Counted from the stretch's first letter, positions 34,525 through 44,049 are shown. The stretch: 64,000 nt of DNA from Flammeovirgaceae bacterium UBA5585 (GCA_002425185.1 DILT01000010.1:62001-126000), one strand, 5' to 3'. A program made the numbers and translations. Notes: generated from the letters alone by a model not told the origin.

Positions 34525-35097
34525 ATGGATTATCTCATCATTATAATATCAGCTATATTCATTAATAATATAGTGTTGGCAAAATTTCTTGGGATATGCC
34601 CGTTTTTGGGGGTTTCAAAAAATACATCCACGGCTGTGGGCATGGGGGCAGCGGTAATTTTTGTGATGACCATCGCCACCATTATTACGTACCTGGTTCA
34701 TCATTATTTGCTAATACCCTTCAACATCGGCTACATGCAAACCGTAACCTATATTTTGGTGATCGCTTTTCTGGTTCAGGTGGTGGAGATCATTATGAAA
34801 AAAGTAAGCCCTGAATTATACCAGGCGTTGGGCGTTTACCTTCCGTTGATTACTACTAACTGTGCCATTTTGGGTGTAGCCATTCTGGTGATCCAACAGG
34901 ATTTCAACCTGATTAAAAGTGTGGTGTTTGCGGTGGCCAATGGGTTAGGTTTTATGTTGGCGATTATTATTTTTTCAAGCTTACGCGAGCAGTTGGATAC
35001 AGCCGACTTACCGGAGTACATGCAAGGCGTGCCGGCAGCGTTGATTACCGCCAGTATTCTTTCCATGGCGTTTATGGGATTTGCCGGATTGGTATAA
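34525..35097 (+). CDS. rnfA: Rnf complex subunit A
   Basis: A 190-residue six-helix membrane subunit, homologous to NqrE, last gene of the rnf operon. Conserved blocks I-N-N-I-V-L-A-K-F-L-G-I-C-P-F-L-G-V-S and L-P-L-I-T-T-N-C-A-I-L-G-V-A carry the paired Cys that complement RnfE. A palindromic repeat region begins within 30 bp of its stop. Confidence 0.95.
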   Translation: MDYLIIIISAIFINNIVLAKFLGICPFLGVSKNTSTAVGMGAAVIFVMTIATIITYLVHHYLLIPFNIGYMQTVTYILVIAFLVQVVEIIMKKVSPELYQALGVYLPLITTNCAILGVAILVIQQDFNLIKSVVFAVANGLGFMLAIIIFSSLREQLDTADLPEYMQGVPAALITASILSMAFMGFAGLV

Positions 35098-35123
35098 TCT
35101 CTATAAATAACTGATCAGTTACA

Positions 35124-35197
35124 CAGGCCTTCGACACGCCTGTCTGCCGACAGGCAGGCTCAGACTGACGGCCTTCGACAGGCTGAGACTGACAGAC
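35124..35197. repeat. Dispersed palindromic repeat after rnfA
   Basis: Copies of the GCCTTCGACA...GGCTCAGACTGAC unit in two orientations, with an inner CCTGTCTGCCGACAGGCAGG palindrome. It sits between the convergent rnfA and nrdJ genes and can form strong hairpins on either transcript. A separate 14-bp palindrome, TAACTGATCAGTTA, precedes it at 35108-35121. Confidence 0.8.
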
Positions 35198-35257
35198 CCA
35201 AAGTGATTTTCAGGTTCAGGCTGTAAGATGAAAATAAGTTTGTATCACCAGTTTTTT

Positions 35258-37108
35258 TTAAACTACCTGGCACGCACCACCGGCACAAGCTGCTTCGGCT
35301 TTGTGATCGGTTTCGTCATCCGTTTCATAAACATGGGTAAGATCGATGGCTTTCAGGCTTTTCTCCAGTTCACTAAATTTCTCCTGGGTAATATCTTCAA
35401 AGGGTGCTTGTTTGTAGTTGCCGGTATCAAAGGGTAGAACACTTAACCCGTTGTAGGAGGCTTTATTCGCCCACATCCATGCGCCTACCTTTTGCCAGTC
35501 TCCATCTTCAATGGATACCGTTGCCGAAACATTGTTGGCATTGCTTCCCCTTCTGAAACCTCTACGCACCCAATCTTCATTGAATTTTTTTATCCGTTCC
35601 AGTAGTTGCATCACATCTTCTGTTCGAAGGATGCTTCCTTCGGGTGCTTTTTGCGGAATACAGATAATAGCCTGCTTGCTGTTAAGCTGATCGTCTTCCA
35701 GCAATTCGGGATGAGCGATGCGCAGGTACTCGTACAAGGCCTCATTTTTTCCGATGCGTATTCGCCTGATGTAATAATCATTATGCCAGGCATGAATGCC
35801 GGAGGAAGTTCCCAACACCAATGATGAGGTGCCTGAAGGTTTAATGGTGGTGGTACGTGCGGCAAACTGTATCCCTATTTTCGCGGAAACTTCAAGGTTA
35901 ACTTTTTTTACTTCTTGTGCAGCTTCATTTAAATCGAGTTTTTGGACCGCACCGCTGGCAATGCCGGTCATGCCCACGCCAATGAGTGCATCTTGTTCGG
36001 TGGTGGTTTTCCACACTTCGCGCAGGTAGTGAAAATTGGTAAAGCCTGCCTGTAATGTGCCGAGGTAAGAGGCGGCACGTGCACGGGCGTTGAGTTCTTC
36101 CTGGGTAAACACATCAGATACATTTACTTCACACAGGTTACAGAACTGAAATGGACGAAGCGCAATTTCACAACACGGGTTTGTTCCCCAGTCGGTATCG
36201 TTGGTGAAATAAAATCCGGGTTCACCGGAGCCGGAGAGTTCAATCTTTTTCCACAGATCAAGAAATTCTCGTTCTGTTATAGTATCGCGTTGTAACACTA
36301 CCGAGTTATTGGCACGCCCGCGTTGTTCATTCAACTCCCACCAGTTGCCGTATTTGCAGATGAGCATTTCTTCATCACCATGGGAGAAGAGTGAAATCAT
36401 AGCTGATCTTCGTATACCACCGGCTAATACGGCATTGGCGAGGTGGCACATCAGGTCGTGGCATTCAAGGGGAGTAAGTTTTTCACCGTTCTCTTTTCGA
36501 TCGAGCAACGCCTGAACGTGCGCGATACAAATTTTAAGCGGCTCTGGGCCGGGTGCTTTGCCACCGGCCGTTACCAGGCGCGCGCCTTTCGGACGGATGT
36601 CGGAGTAATCGAACTCCGGAATGTATTCGCTGATGCCAAAATATCCTTTCAACAAAACTTTCACCGCATCGGCCCAGCCTTCCAGGCTGTCACCTACTAA
36701 AAATCTTCTGTGTTTTTCTGCTTTCTGAATGGGCGGTAATTTTTCTACATGATGGTATTGAACAGAATAGCCAACGCCTGTGCCACCCAACAACAAAAAC
36801 ATGGTTTCTGAAAAAGCGCGGATATCATCAACAGGAAGATAAGCGCAATTGTAAATGCGTGAATTATTTCGGGCAATGGCAGTACCGGCAAACTGCATGG
36901 CGCGCATGGACGGCAATACTTTTTTCTGCCGCACCCATTTCATCACGCCAATAATTTCATTGTACTGAAAGGGGTATTTTTCCGCCATCATGTGCTGATA
37001 GCGGTCGCAGATTTCATCCCACGTTTCCCTGCGCTTAAGTTCGGGCAGGTAACGGGCATATTTCATGTAAATAATTAAATCGCTGAGTATTTGTTGATTG
37101 AGTTCCAT
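35258..37108 (-). CDS. nrdJ: Class II (adenosylcobalamin-dependent) ribonucleotide reductase
   Basis: A 616-residue reductase that makes deoxyribonucleotides with a B12-derived radical and needs no oxygen. Visible: the G-G-T-G-V-G-Y-S-V-Q block of the radical barrel, the active-site stretch N-P-C-C-E-I-A-L-R-P-F with F-C-N-L-C-E-V-N, and the redox-active pair Cys608/Cys613 in the C-terminal tail. The protein is shorter than the about 740-residue Lactobacillus enzyme. An FNR-like box 58 bp or more upstream suggests induction at low oxygen. No cobalamin riboswitch is visible in the short leader. Confidence 0.9.
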   Translation of the reverse strand: MELNQQILSDLIIYMKYARYLPELKRRETWDEICDRYQHMMAEKYPFQYNEIIGVMKWVRQKKVLPSMRAMQFAGTAIARNNSRIYNCAYLPVDDIRAFSETMFLLLGGTGVGYSVQYHHVEKLPPIQKAEKHRRFLVGDSLEGWADAVKVLLKGYFGISEYIPEFDYSDIRPKGARLVTAGGKAPGPEPLKICIAHVQALLDRKENGEKLTPLECHDLMCHLANAVLAGGIRRSAMISLFSHGDEEMLICKYGNWWELNEQRGRANNSVVLQRDTITEREFLDLWKKIELSGSGEPGFYFTNDTDWGTNPCCEIALRPFQFCNLCEVNVSDVFTQEELNARARAASYLGTLQAGFTNFHYLREVWKTTTEQDALIGVGMTGIASGAVQKLDLNEAAQEVKKVNLEVSAKIGIQFAARTTTIKPSGTSSLVLGTSSGIHAWHNDYYIRRIRIGKNEALYEYLRIAHPELLEDDQLNSKQAIICIPQKAPEGSILRTEDVMQLLERIKKFNEDWVRRGFRRGSNANNVSATVSIEDGDWQKVGAWMWANKASYNGLSVLPFDTGNYKQAPFEDITQEKFSELEKSLKAIDLTHVYETDDETDHKAEAACAGGACQVV

Positions 37109-37135
37109 ACGGTAGAGCGGTTAAAAAATGATCAT

Positions 37136-37179
37136 GAAATGTAGTTGGCCTGGTATGTGAATGCTATGACTTAAATCAT
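37136..37179 (-). promoter_or_regulatory. FNR-like operator between nrdJ and the DUF456 gene
   Basis: ATGACTTAAATCAT at 37166-37179 is a near-perfect palindrome of the TGAY-N4-RTCA type. On the minus strand a TACATTTC element (TAnnTTTC) starts at 37143, 29.5 bp from the centre, which would put the operator near -40 of an nrdJ transcript. On the plus strand a TATTTTCA element at 37199 lies before the DUF456 gene, so the box may serve both directions. Confidence 0.55.
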
Positions 37180-37214
37180 AATCCAAAAAAAATTTCCGTA
37201 TTTTCAATGCCGCT

Positions 37215-37685
37215 ATGGATTTACTCTGGACAGTTGTGGCCTGTGGATTTATGCTGGCTGGCATCGTGGGCAGTGTGGTTCCGCTGCTGCCTGGTCCGCC
37301 ACTTAGTTTTGTAGGATTACTTATCCTTCAATTGCGCGAACAATCGGCATTTACACTTAAGTTTTTACTGATATGGTTGGTGATCGTGATTATCATCGCC
37401 ATACTCGATTATGTTGTTCCAATTTATGGAACGAAAAAATTTGGTGGCAGTAAATATGGTATGTGGGGTTGTGCGATTGGCCTGATTGCCGGTTTATGGT
37501 TTGGGCCATTAGGTATTATTTTGGGGCCATTTATAGGAGCATTTGTGGGCGAGATGATGGCGACTGAACAATCAGACAAAGCATTGAAAGCGGCCTTTGG
37601 TTCATTTATTGGTTTTGTTTTCAGTACCTTGATTAAGCTGATCGCATGTTTTGTGATGGGCTGGTATTTTATTAAGGCATTGTAG
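37215..37685 (+). CDS. DUF456 family membrane protein
   Basis: A 156-residue protein with four to five hydrophobic segments and the DUF456 hallmarks L-L-P-G-P-P-L near the start and G-x2-G-x2-G-x3-G-P-x-G-A-F-V-G-E later, with a glycine-zipper-like middle. Function of the family is unknown. Divergent from nrdJ across the FNR-like box. Confidence 0.85.
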   Translation: MDLLWTVVACGFMLAGIVGSVVPLLPGPPLSFVGLLILQLREQSAFTLKFLLIWLVIVIIIAILDYVVPIYGTKKFGGSKYGMWGCAIGLIAGLWFGPLGIILGPFIGAFVGEMMATEQSDKALKAAFGSFIGFVFSTLIKLIACFVMGWYFIKAL

Positions 37686-37692
37686 TATTTCC

Positions 37693-38029
37693 GTTGTCAT
37701 GCTGAGCTTGTCCAAGCATGACGCTGATGTATGTTGTCAGTCTTCGGCAAGCTCAGACTGACAGGATGTTTTAGTAAACTTTTCTGTGGCATGTGCTGAC
37801 AGGAATTTAATTTCGGTTGTCATACTGAGCCTGTCGAAGCATGACATTGGTGTATGTTGTCAGTCTTCGGCAAGCTCAGACTGACAGAATTTTTTAGTAA
37901 ACGTTTCTGTGGCATGTGCTGACAGGAATTTGATTTCGGTTGTCATGCTGAGCCTGTCGAAGCGTGACGTCAGTGATTTGTTGTCAGTCTTCGACAAGCT
38001 CAGACTGACAGGAATTTTAGACTGACAGA
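37693..38029. repeat. 123-bp direct repeat, two full copies and a partial third
   Basis: The 370-bp gap between genes is filled by a 123-bp unit: copies at 37693-37815 and 37816-37938, and a shortened one from 37939. Each holds GTTGTCATGCTGAGC, then CAAGCTCAGACTGACAG in the opposite sense, then a TTTTAGTAAAC...TGTGGCATGTGCTGACAGGAATTT spacer. Each unit can therefore fold into a hairpin built from the dispersed palindrome. Copies differ by only a few bases, which implies recent tandem duplication. No gene is visible. Confidence 0.92.
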
Positions 38030-38055
38030 ATGTTTTTATTAAATTCGATCAAGCT

Positions 38056-38538
38056 ATGAATCCAAATCTGGAACGTATTCAAAAATTCTACACTTGTTTT
38101 CAACAACTTGATGCGGAGGGTATGAAGGCCTGTTATCATCCGGAAGTAAAATTTTCCGATCCTGCTTTTCCTGATCTGAAAGGAAAAGAAGTGGGCGCCA
38201 TGTGGGCTATGTTAATTGATACATTGAAAAAAAATCCGGGTGATTGGAAATTGGAGTTTAGCAACCTTCAGGCTGATGATAAAACAGGCGCTGGCCGGTG
38301 GGAGGCTCACTATACGTTTTCACTCACGGGAAGAAAAGTGCACAACATAATCTATGCAGAATTTGAATTTAAAGATGGGAAAATTATAGCTCATAACGAT
38401 TCATTTGATTTTTACCGTTGGGCCCGCATGGCCTTTGGCACAACTGGTATTTTATTAGGCTGGACTCCTTTCTTCAGAAAGAAAGTACAGGCTACTACGC
38501 GTAAGCGATTGGATGGGTTTTTGAAGCGAACAGAATAA
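38056..38538 (+). CDS. SnoaL-like NTF2-fold protein
   Basis: A 160-residue cytoplasmic protein with the NTF2-like fold of SnoaL/limonene-epoxide-hydrolase relatives: C-Y-H-P-E-V-K-F-S-D-P-A-F near the start, A-R-W-E-A-H-Y-T-F-S, and H-N-D-S-F-D-F-Y-R-W. Members are hydrolases, cyclases or binding proteins; substrate unknown. The next gene starts 9 bp downstream on the same strand. Confidence 0.8.
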   Translation: MNPNLERIQKFYTCFQQLDAEGMKACYHPEVKFSDPAFPDLKGKEVGAMWAMLIDTLKKNPGDWKLEFSNLQADDKTGAGRWEAHYTFSLTGRKVHNIIYAEFEFKDGKIIAHNDSFDFYRWARMAFGTTGILLGWTPFFRKKVQATTRKRLDGFLKRTE

Positions 38539-38547
38539 CGGTTGATT

Positions 38548-39480
38548 ATGAAAACAAAGTCAATAGTTGTAGCATGTATTGTCATAGTTTTCTGGTTTTT
38601 AGTTGAAACGCTATCGGCCCAATCGCGCATTGATATACTCACGGTGGCCGGATTGGCAGGTATGCCCTCTGCTTACCAGGAACCATTAAGTGGAAAAGCA
38701 ACCGAGCGTAACTTGTTGATCAACCTGAAGCTCCCCATAAAATTCAATGAGAAGACAATTTGGTACAATGATTTCACCTACTCCGGGTTTAATGTTACAA
38801 ATGATCTTGACGTTAAGCCAACAGAATATCTTACTGCCATGCGTATGCACGGTATTATTTTACAAACGGGTATTGTGCAGAAAATAAATGAACGAAATGG
38901 TTTTCAACTTTTGGCTGTGCCCCGGTACATGTCTGATTTTAAAGGGAGTGACAGTAAGAGCTGGCAGTTGGGAGGTATCGGTTTATATGAACATCGTTAT
39001 CACGATCGGTTACTGATGCGATATGGAGCCTTATACAATCAGGAGTTATTTGGTCCTTTACTTGTACCACTGGTTTATCTGGATTGGCAGATTAATGGCA
39101 AATGGAGTATTGTTGGATTAATGCCGATTAACCTGAGGATTAGTTATAGGTTAAATGAAAAATTAACAACCGGACTTAATCATTTCGGGTTTATAACCAC
39201 CTACAGACTGGGCCAGGAAGAATTTAAAGGTGACTATGTTGAACGTAATAGTATTGATGAAACGTTATTCATCCGATGGAATACCATGGGTAACTTTTTT
39301 GTTGAAGCACGTTTCGGATATTCCCTGAGTCGTGTTTACGAACAATATGATGCCAGTGAAAAAATGGATTTGAGGTTGAGCATCGTTCGCTTTGGTGACG
39401 ACCGTACACCGAAAAATGTAAACTTTGATAATGGGTTGATTGCATCGTTACGATTGGTGTATAGTCTTCCTATAAACTAA
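38548..39480 (+). CDS. Outer membrane beta-barrel protein (DUF6268-like)
   Basis: A 310-residue protein with a signal peptide (ending near L-S-A-Q) and alternating strands rich in aromatic residues up to a final L-R-L-V-Y-S-L-P-I-N, as expected for an outer membrane barrel. The family assignment to DUF6268 is from overall pattern. Function unknown. ATG 38548 is used, not the TTG six bases upstream. Confidence 0.65.
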   Translation: MKTKSIVVACIVIVFWFLVETLSAQSRIDILTVAGLAGMPSAYQEPLSGKATERNLLINLKLPIKFNEKTIWYNDFTYSGFNVTNDLDVKPTEYLTAMRMHGIILQTGIVQKINERNGFQLLAVPRYMSDFKGSDSKSWQLGGIGLYEHRYHDRLLMRYGALYNQELFGPLLVPLVYLDWQINGKWSIVGLMPINLRISYRLNEKLTTGLNHFGFITTYRLGQEEFKGDYVERNSIDETLFIRWNTMGNFFVEARFGYSLSRVYEQYDASEKMDLRLSIVRFGDDRTPKNVNFDNGLIASLRLVYSLPIN

Positions 39481-39481
39481 A

Positions 39482-39517
39482 TTAAAAGAGGCAAGCGTTT
39501 CCACCTGCCTCTTTTAA
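39482..39517. terminator. Bidirectional intrinsic terminator
   Basis: Arms TTAAAAGAGGCA (39482-39493) and TGCCTCTTTTAA (39506-39517) pair perfectly around a 12-nt loop, with A- and T-rich flanks on both sides. It separates the convergent outer membrane protein and S9 peptidase genes. Confidence 0.88.
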
Positions 39518-39534
39518 CATCTAAATATTTGAAT

Positions 39535-42483
39535 CTAATCCTGTCCCATAAATACGCGTTCCGTCAAATGATCATTTAATTTTAAATGATCTACGCCATC
39601 CTTTAACCACTCAGGAATAGTTGCGCCCTTTAAATGGTAATCAAAAAACTCCATCATCCGTACAGCATAGTCCTTCCGGTTTTCAAGTTTAGCCAGGCCG
39701 TGGTTTTCACCTTTATATTGCATCATTACTACAGGCTTTTTCAATCTGCGCAACGCATTGTAGTATTCAATACCTTGTGTGAAATCTACTGCGCCATCTT
39801 TATCGTTGTGTAACATAAGCAAAGGAGTGGTAACATTTTTTACATGATATACCGGTGAATTACGGAGGTAAGCTTCCCAGTTTTCCCATGGCGCACCGGT
39901 AAATCTTCCTTGAGATGCTTCGAAGATCGACATGTTTCCGCCACCGGTATTCCAGTAAATCAAATCATACATCGATACCATGTTGGTAAGTGGTGCTCCT
40001 GCGGCAGCGGCTTTGAACATGTTGGTTTGGGTAATCAAAAAACAGGTTTGATAACCACCCCATGAATGTCCGTGAATGCCAATTTTGGTTTCATCAATCA
40101 CTCCGGTTTTCAAAGCAGCCTTAACCCCCGGTATCACACACCATACGGCCGATATGCCCGGGTCATCCATTTTATAAACAATGTCTGGAATAAACACCGC
40201 GTACCCGTTGCTGGTGTAAACGCTGGGATTCCAACCTGTGCCGGAGAATCCAGGACTTGAATAGCTATGCAGTGTCTGTGAAAGTTTTTCGTAGTAATAC
40301 ACTACTGTTGGATATTTTTTACCCGTTTCATATCCGGCCGGTAAGAACAATGCACCTTGCAGGGTATCACCTTTATCGGAAACATAATCAACCAACTGAA
40401 CGCCCGGTGACCATGCATATTTATTAGCATCCGGGGCATTTTTCGAAACCTGGCTTTCATTTTTTAATTGCGCATCGGCAGCAAAAAATTCGGTTGGCTG
40501 GTTGAATTTCTCACGACTGAAAATATAGACCTCTGCCTTTTTTGCCTTCAACAGGCGATTGATGTTTGTGTCTTCCCATACTAATGATTTTGCACCTGGT
40601 GTAAGTCCGGTTTTGCCGGGTTCAAGGCGGGCAATACCGCTTTTCTTGTTCCATTCACCATAGGTGCGCACATACTGAGGCTTTTTAAGATCAATTCCTT
40701 TTTCATCCGTATCAAGTTGGAAGCGATTTTGGTAACGGATTTTTTCTTTGCGACCGTTTACTGTAAGATTTACTGCAGCATCTTTTCCGTTCACTGGAAC
40801 CTGCCAGATATTCCACAAATCGCGAAGCAGAACAATTTTGCTGTCGCTGCTCCAGCCGACAACCGGTGTAAGTGGCTTGATAACATTGTGATCGTCTTCG
40901 GTATTAATGAAGGAGCTTTTTACCTTTTCGGTAATATTAACATTGTTCTTGGTGAGTATGTCATACACATAATAGTGACCGTCTTTTCCGTACAGGAATT
41001 TTGTTCCATCCGGTGATGGCCGGGGGCTCGACCAGAAGGAAGGCAGGTAGTGCTTTTCAAACACCTTTGTTTTTGTTCCGGTTTTTAAATCGATAACATA
41101 TACATCCGTGTAGGATTGTCCATCCAGGGCATTGTCTAATTCATACGCGCTGTTATCCTGGCCAATTGCATACCGGTGTTTCGGCATAATGTTCAGGTCT
41201 TTCAACGTTCCTTCGTTCAGGCGGATGAATGATGAACCGGCTACATCATACATACCCCAATAACTGAAATTCTTATCCTGTGTTTCCTGCCGTTGCTGGC
41301 GTGATTGTAAACGTGTATCCTGCCAATGCCAGATGGTCATATCGGGTTTTAGCGTATCACCTTTGGTTTCAGGTTTTTTGCTATCCAGTTTGGCAATGGC
41401 TTTTTGTAAATCGGCAATGGACTTAATGGTGGTGTCTGTTTTTATTTTAGCCAGCTTATCGGCATCCGATTGTTTTGGTGCTTCTTCCTTATCAGCAGGT
41501 TTTTCTTTTTTGGCTAACTCTAAATCATGGATACCAACCAAGAGTCTCGTCAGGTCTTCCGTCCACATAGGCTTTCTGTTCGGGCTTATGGTCATTCCCT
41601 TTGGGAATCGTACAGAATCTTTTGCGGGTTCGTAGGTAACAACAAGTGGTGCAGGTGCTGAAAAGTTTTTTACGCCTAAAACACTTCCTTTGTCCTGCTT
41701 GAATTTTTTGTCCTTCACCATTTTTAAGGCCGCCAATCCATCGCCTTCTTCTGTCCAGTTAATGGATTGATACCTTGCCTTATCACTGTCGAGCACACGG
41801 GTTTGTTTTGCTGCAACGGTGTACAGATGCAAACCATTGCCGCTTTGGTTGGCGGCATCAATCGCATAAACTAAATGCGTTCCTTTTTTATTGAATTCAT
41901 ATTCCGATACATTTCCGATGTTTTGGCTTTTGCCTGTGGAGAGTTCAACGAGTAATAAATCTGAACCTTTCGGGTCATCGGGTTTACTTCCCGGGCTGCG
42001 TTCTTTGGCAACATGAATGGCAATATGATTAGCGAGTTCGCCATTAAAAGCAAATGAATTTACTTTTTCATATTCTGTTTTCTTATCGGTTGCCAACTCC
42101 ACAACATGAAGTTTGTCGAAGAGTTGTTTGCCTGGGGTTTTAACATTGGCTTTCCGCTCTGAGTTTTTAGGAAATTCTTTGAAGGCAACCCATTTACCGT
42201 CTTCCGAGAAGGTAACGGATGCATTAGTTGTACTGCCGATGGCGTATGATTTTTTATCCGTTCCTCTTACTTTTTGAACAATCAATTCTCCATCACCATC
42301 TACAGGAAGCAGGGAATAGGCAACCCACTGGCCATCGGGTGACACGGTTACACTAAAGGGATAAATAGATTTCCAGGCCGGAACATCTTTCCAGGTGATG
42401 GGCTTTGCTTCCTGGGCTACGCTAGTGGTATAGATTAAGAGAAGCAATGTTACAAAAAGGATTCTGGACGTAAATGGTTTCAT
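39535..42483 (-). CDS. S9 family serine peptidase (prolyl oligopeptidase-like), exported
   Basis: A 982-residue protein: signal peptide (about 23 residues), a long beta-propeller N-terminal part, and a C-terminal alpha/beta-hydrolase domain. The catalytic triad is readable as Ser807 (G-H-S-W-G-G), an Asp in N-D-K-D-G-A-V-D and His928 (G-E-N-H-G). Such peptidases cut short proline-containing or other peptides in the periplasm. A Lys/Asp-rich segment around residues 310-350 interrupts the propeller and looks like a low-complexity insertion. Confidence 0.92.
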   Translation of the reverse strand: MKPFTSRILFVTLLLLIYTTSVAQEAKPITWKDVPAWKSIYPFSVTVSPDGQWVAYSLLPVDGDGELIVQKVRGTDKKSYAIGSTTNASVTFSEDGKWVAFKEFPKNSERKANVKTPGKQLFDKLHVVELATDKKTEYEKVNSFAFNGELANHIAIHVAKERSPGSKPDDPKGSDLLLVELSTGKSQNIGNVSEYEFNKKGTHLVYAIDAANQSGNGLHLYTVAAKQTRVLDSDKARYQSINWTEEGDGLAALKMVKDKKFKQDKGSVLGVKNFSAPAPLVVTYEPAKDSVRFPKGMTISPNRKPMWTEDLTRLLVGIHDLELAKKEKPADKEEAPKQSDADKLAKIKTDTTIKSIADLQKAIAKLDSKKPETKGDTLKPDMTIWHWQDTRLQSRQQRQETQDKNFSYWGMYDVAGSSFIRLNEGTLKDLNIMPKHRYAIGQDNSAYELDNALDGQSYTDVYVIDLKTGTKTKVFEKHYLPSFWSSPRPSPDGTKFLYGKDGHYYVYDILTKNNVNITEKVKSSFINTEDDHNVIKPLTPVVGWSSDSKIVLLRDLWNIWQVPVNGKDAAVNLTVNGRKEKIRYQNRFQLDTDEKGIDLKKPQYVRTYGEWNKKSGIARLEPGKTGLTPGAKSLVWEDTNINRLLKAKKAEVYIFSREKFNQPTEFFAADAQLKNESQVSKNAPDANKYAWSPGVQLVDYVSDKGDTLQGALFLPAGYETGKKYPTVVYYYEKLSQTLHSYSSPGFSGTGWNPSVYTSNGYAVFIPDIVYKMDDPGISAVWCVIPGVKAALKTGVIDETKIGIHGHSWGGYQTCFLITQTNMFKAAAAGAPLTNMVSMYDLIYWNTGGGNMSIFEASQGRFTGAPWENWEAYLRNSPVYHVKNVTTPLLMLHNDKDGAVDFTQGIEYYNALRRLKKPVVMMQYKGENHGLAKLENRKDYAVRMMEFFDYHLKGATIPEWLKDGVDHLKLNDHLTERVFMGQD

Positions 42484-42614
42484 GCGAATAGATTTTGATG
42501 AATTTCAAGATTGTAATATTAATTATTATCGCGATCGAAAGAAGCATTTCGTACATGAATGGTTGCTGATTGGGTATTTATTGCCTTTATTGAAATACCT
42601 AAACTACCGTGCGC

Positions 42615-43916
42615 ATGGAAAACCCAGCAAAGGATGAAGGCCTTAAACGTGTTATCGGTGTTCGATCGCTGGCAATAAATGCTGTAAACCTTACGGTAGG
42701 TGCAGGCATATTTGCGCTGCCTGCTGCAGTAGCGTTGCTCCTGGGGCCTTCAGGCTTTTGGGCCTATCTGATATGCGCTGTTTTGTTAGGCCTCGTTATG
42801 TTATGCTTCATTGAAGTGGGCAGTAAAATTACCACAACCGGTGGTGTGTACACGTATGCTGAAGTTGCCTTTGGCCCGTTGGCCGGATTTTTAACGAATA
42901 CAGTATTCTGGTTAGGCTTTTCAACAATAGCTAGTGCAGCAGTGGCCAACATCATGGTGAATAATCTTACTGTTTTGATACCCGCATTAGCATCACCGGT
43001 TTACCGGATACTTTTTTTAGCCGTGGTGTATGGCGGGTTAGCGATTTTGAATGTACGGGGAAGCAAAGGGAGTGCAGGGTTTGTTGTTGCCATTACTCTG
43101 GTAAAAATTATTCCATTGATCTTGCTCGTAGGTTTCGGAATGGCGCATGTACAGCTTGACAATTTGCGTGTAACGGAAAATCCTTCTTTTAAAAGCTTAG
43201 GTGAAGGTGCCCTGATGTTATTTTTTGCCTTTGGTGGAGGTGCTGAGTGTACATTATCGGCTTCGGGTGAAATAAAGGATCCAAGGCGCACCATTCCCCG
43301 CGGATTATTGCTCGGAATATTATTTATATTTTTTATTTACCTGGCCATACAGGGTGTAGCGCAGGGAGTATTAGGTGATGCACTTGGCTTACAAAAGGAA
43401 GCTCCGCTGGCTGCAGTTGCGGAAGTTGTTTTTGGACCTTACGGGATAATCTTCATGACACTAACCGCTGTGGTTTCCTGCTTCGGATTGATTAGTGGAG
43501 ATTTATTTGTCACGTCACGACTTCCCTATGCAGCAGCGCGTGACGGATTACTTCCCGGTATACTGGCCAGGGTTCATCCGAAATTTATAACGCCCTACAC
43601 TTCAATTATTCTTTATGCATCAGTCGGTTTTTTATTCGCAATATCGGGTGGCTTCCGCCAGCTGGCCATTTTATCCAGTGCATCTATACTACTGATTTAT
43701 GTGGGTGTAATTGCCGCCACGATTAAGTTGAGAAAGAAAAAAGTTGAAGGAGCCTACACCAATCCGGGCGGAATTGTTATTCCTGTTTTAGCATTGTTGG
43801 CAACAGGTTGGTTTTTGTCGAACCTGGCCCTGCAGGAAATAATTTCTGTACTCATATTTCTGGCATTTTTTACAGGCGTCTATTTTTTAATGCAAACCCG
43901 TAAAAGAAGCCGATAG
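42615..43916 (+). CDS. APC-family amino acid permease
   Basis: A 433-residue inner membrane transporter with about 12 helices. The first helix has the substrate-binding G-A-G-I-F-A-L-P pattern, and F-A-F-G-G-G-A-E-C-T in helix 6 is the second unwound site. Probably imports an amino acid with protons; the substrate cannot be told. ATG 42615 preferred to a GTG six bases upstream. Confidence 0.9.
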   Translation: MENPAKDEGLKRVIGVRSLAINAVNLTVGAGIFALPAAVALLLGPSGFWAYLICAVLLGLVMLCFIEVGSKITTTGGVYTYAEVAFGPLAGFLTNTVFWLGFSTIASAAVANIMVNNLTVLIPALASPVYRILFLAVVYGGLAILNVRGSKGSAGFVVAITLVKIIPLILLVGFGMAHVQLDNLRVTENPSFKSLGEGALMLFFAFGGGAECTLSASGEIKDPRRTIPRGLLLGILFIFFIYLAIQGVAQGVLGDALGLQKEAPLAAVAEVVFGPYGIIFMTLTAVVSCFGLISGDLFVTSRLPYAAARDGLLPGILARVHPKFITPYTSIILYASVGFLFAISGGFRQLAILSSASILLIYVGVIAATIKLRKKKVEGAYTNPGGIVIPVLALLATGWFLSNLALQEIISVLIFLAFFTGVYFLMQTRKRSR

Positions 43917-43995
43917 GCATGATTACGGATTCAAACATAGCGTTGTAAATTCGATCACTAACAACTGTTTGTTTAAGGATTTATTTTCCTGATTT

Positions 43996-44039
43996 GTGAT
44001 TTCCATCAGTGTAATTACTTATTAATTACTCTACTTTTG
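43996..44039 (+). promoter_or_regulatory. FNR-like palindrome and -7 element before the broken KAS III gene
   Basis: GTGATTTCCATCAG at 43996-44009 contains TGAT-N4-ATCA. A perfect Bacteroidota -7 element, TACTTTTG, starts at 44032, 29.5 bp from the centre, and the ATG is at 44050. The 29.5-bp spacing equals that seen before nrdJ. The transcript leader would be only a few bases long. Confidence 0.45.
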
Positions 44040-44049
44040 CCCGTAACCT

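Noticed and set aside
28042..35097. Sodium-pumping NADH:quinone reductase (Nqr) instead of Rnf
   Set aside because: The iron-sulfur subunit RnfB and the cluster-bearing RnfC are present, and no NqrF-type gene is found.
37109..37214. Cobalamin riboswitch before the B12-dependent reductase
   Set aside because: The gap is about 100 bp and holds an FNR-like box; none of the conserved B12-box features was seen.
42495..42508. TTGATGAATTTCAA upstream of the S9 peptidase as an FNR-like box
   Set aside because: One half site has a mismatch (TTCAA) and no TAnnTT element lies at either of the two spacings seen elsewhere.
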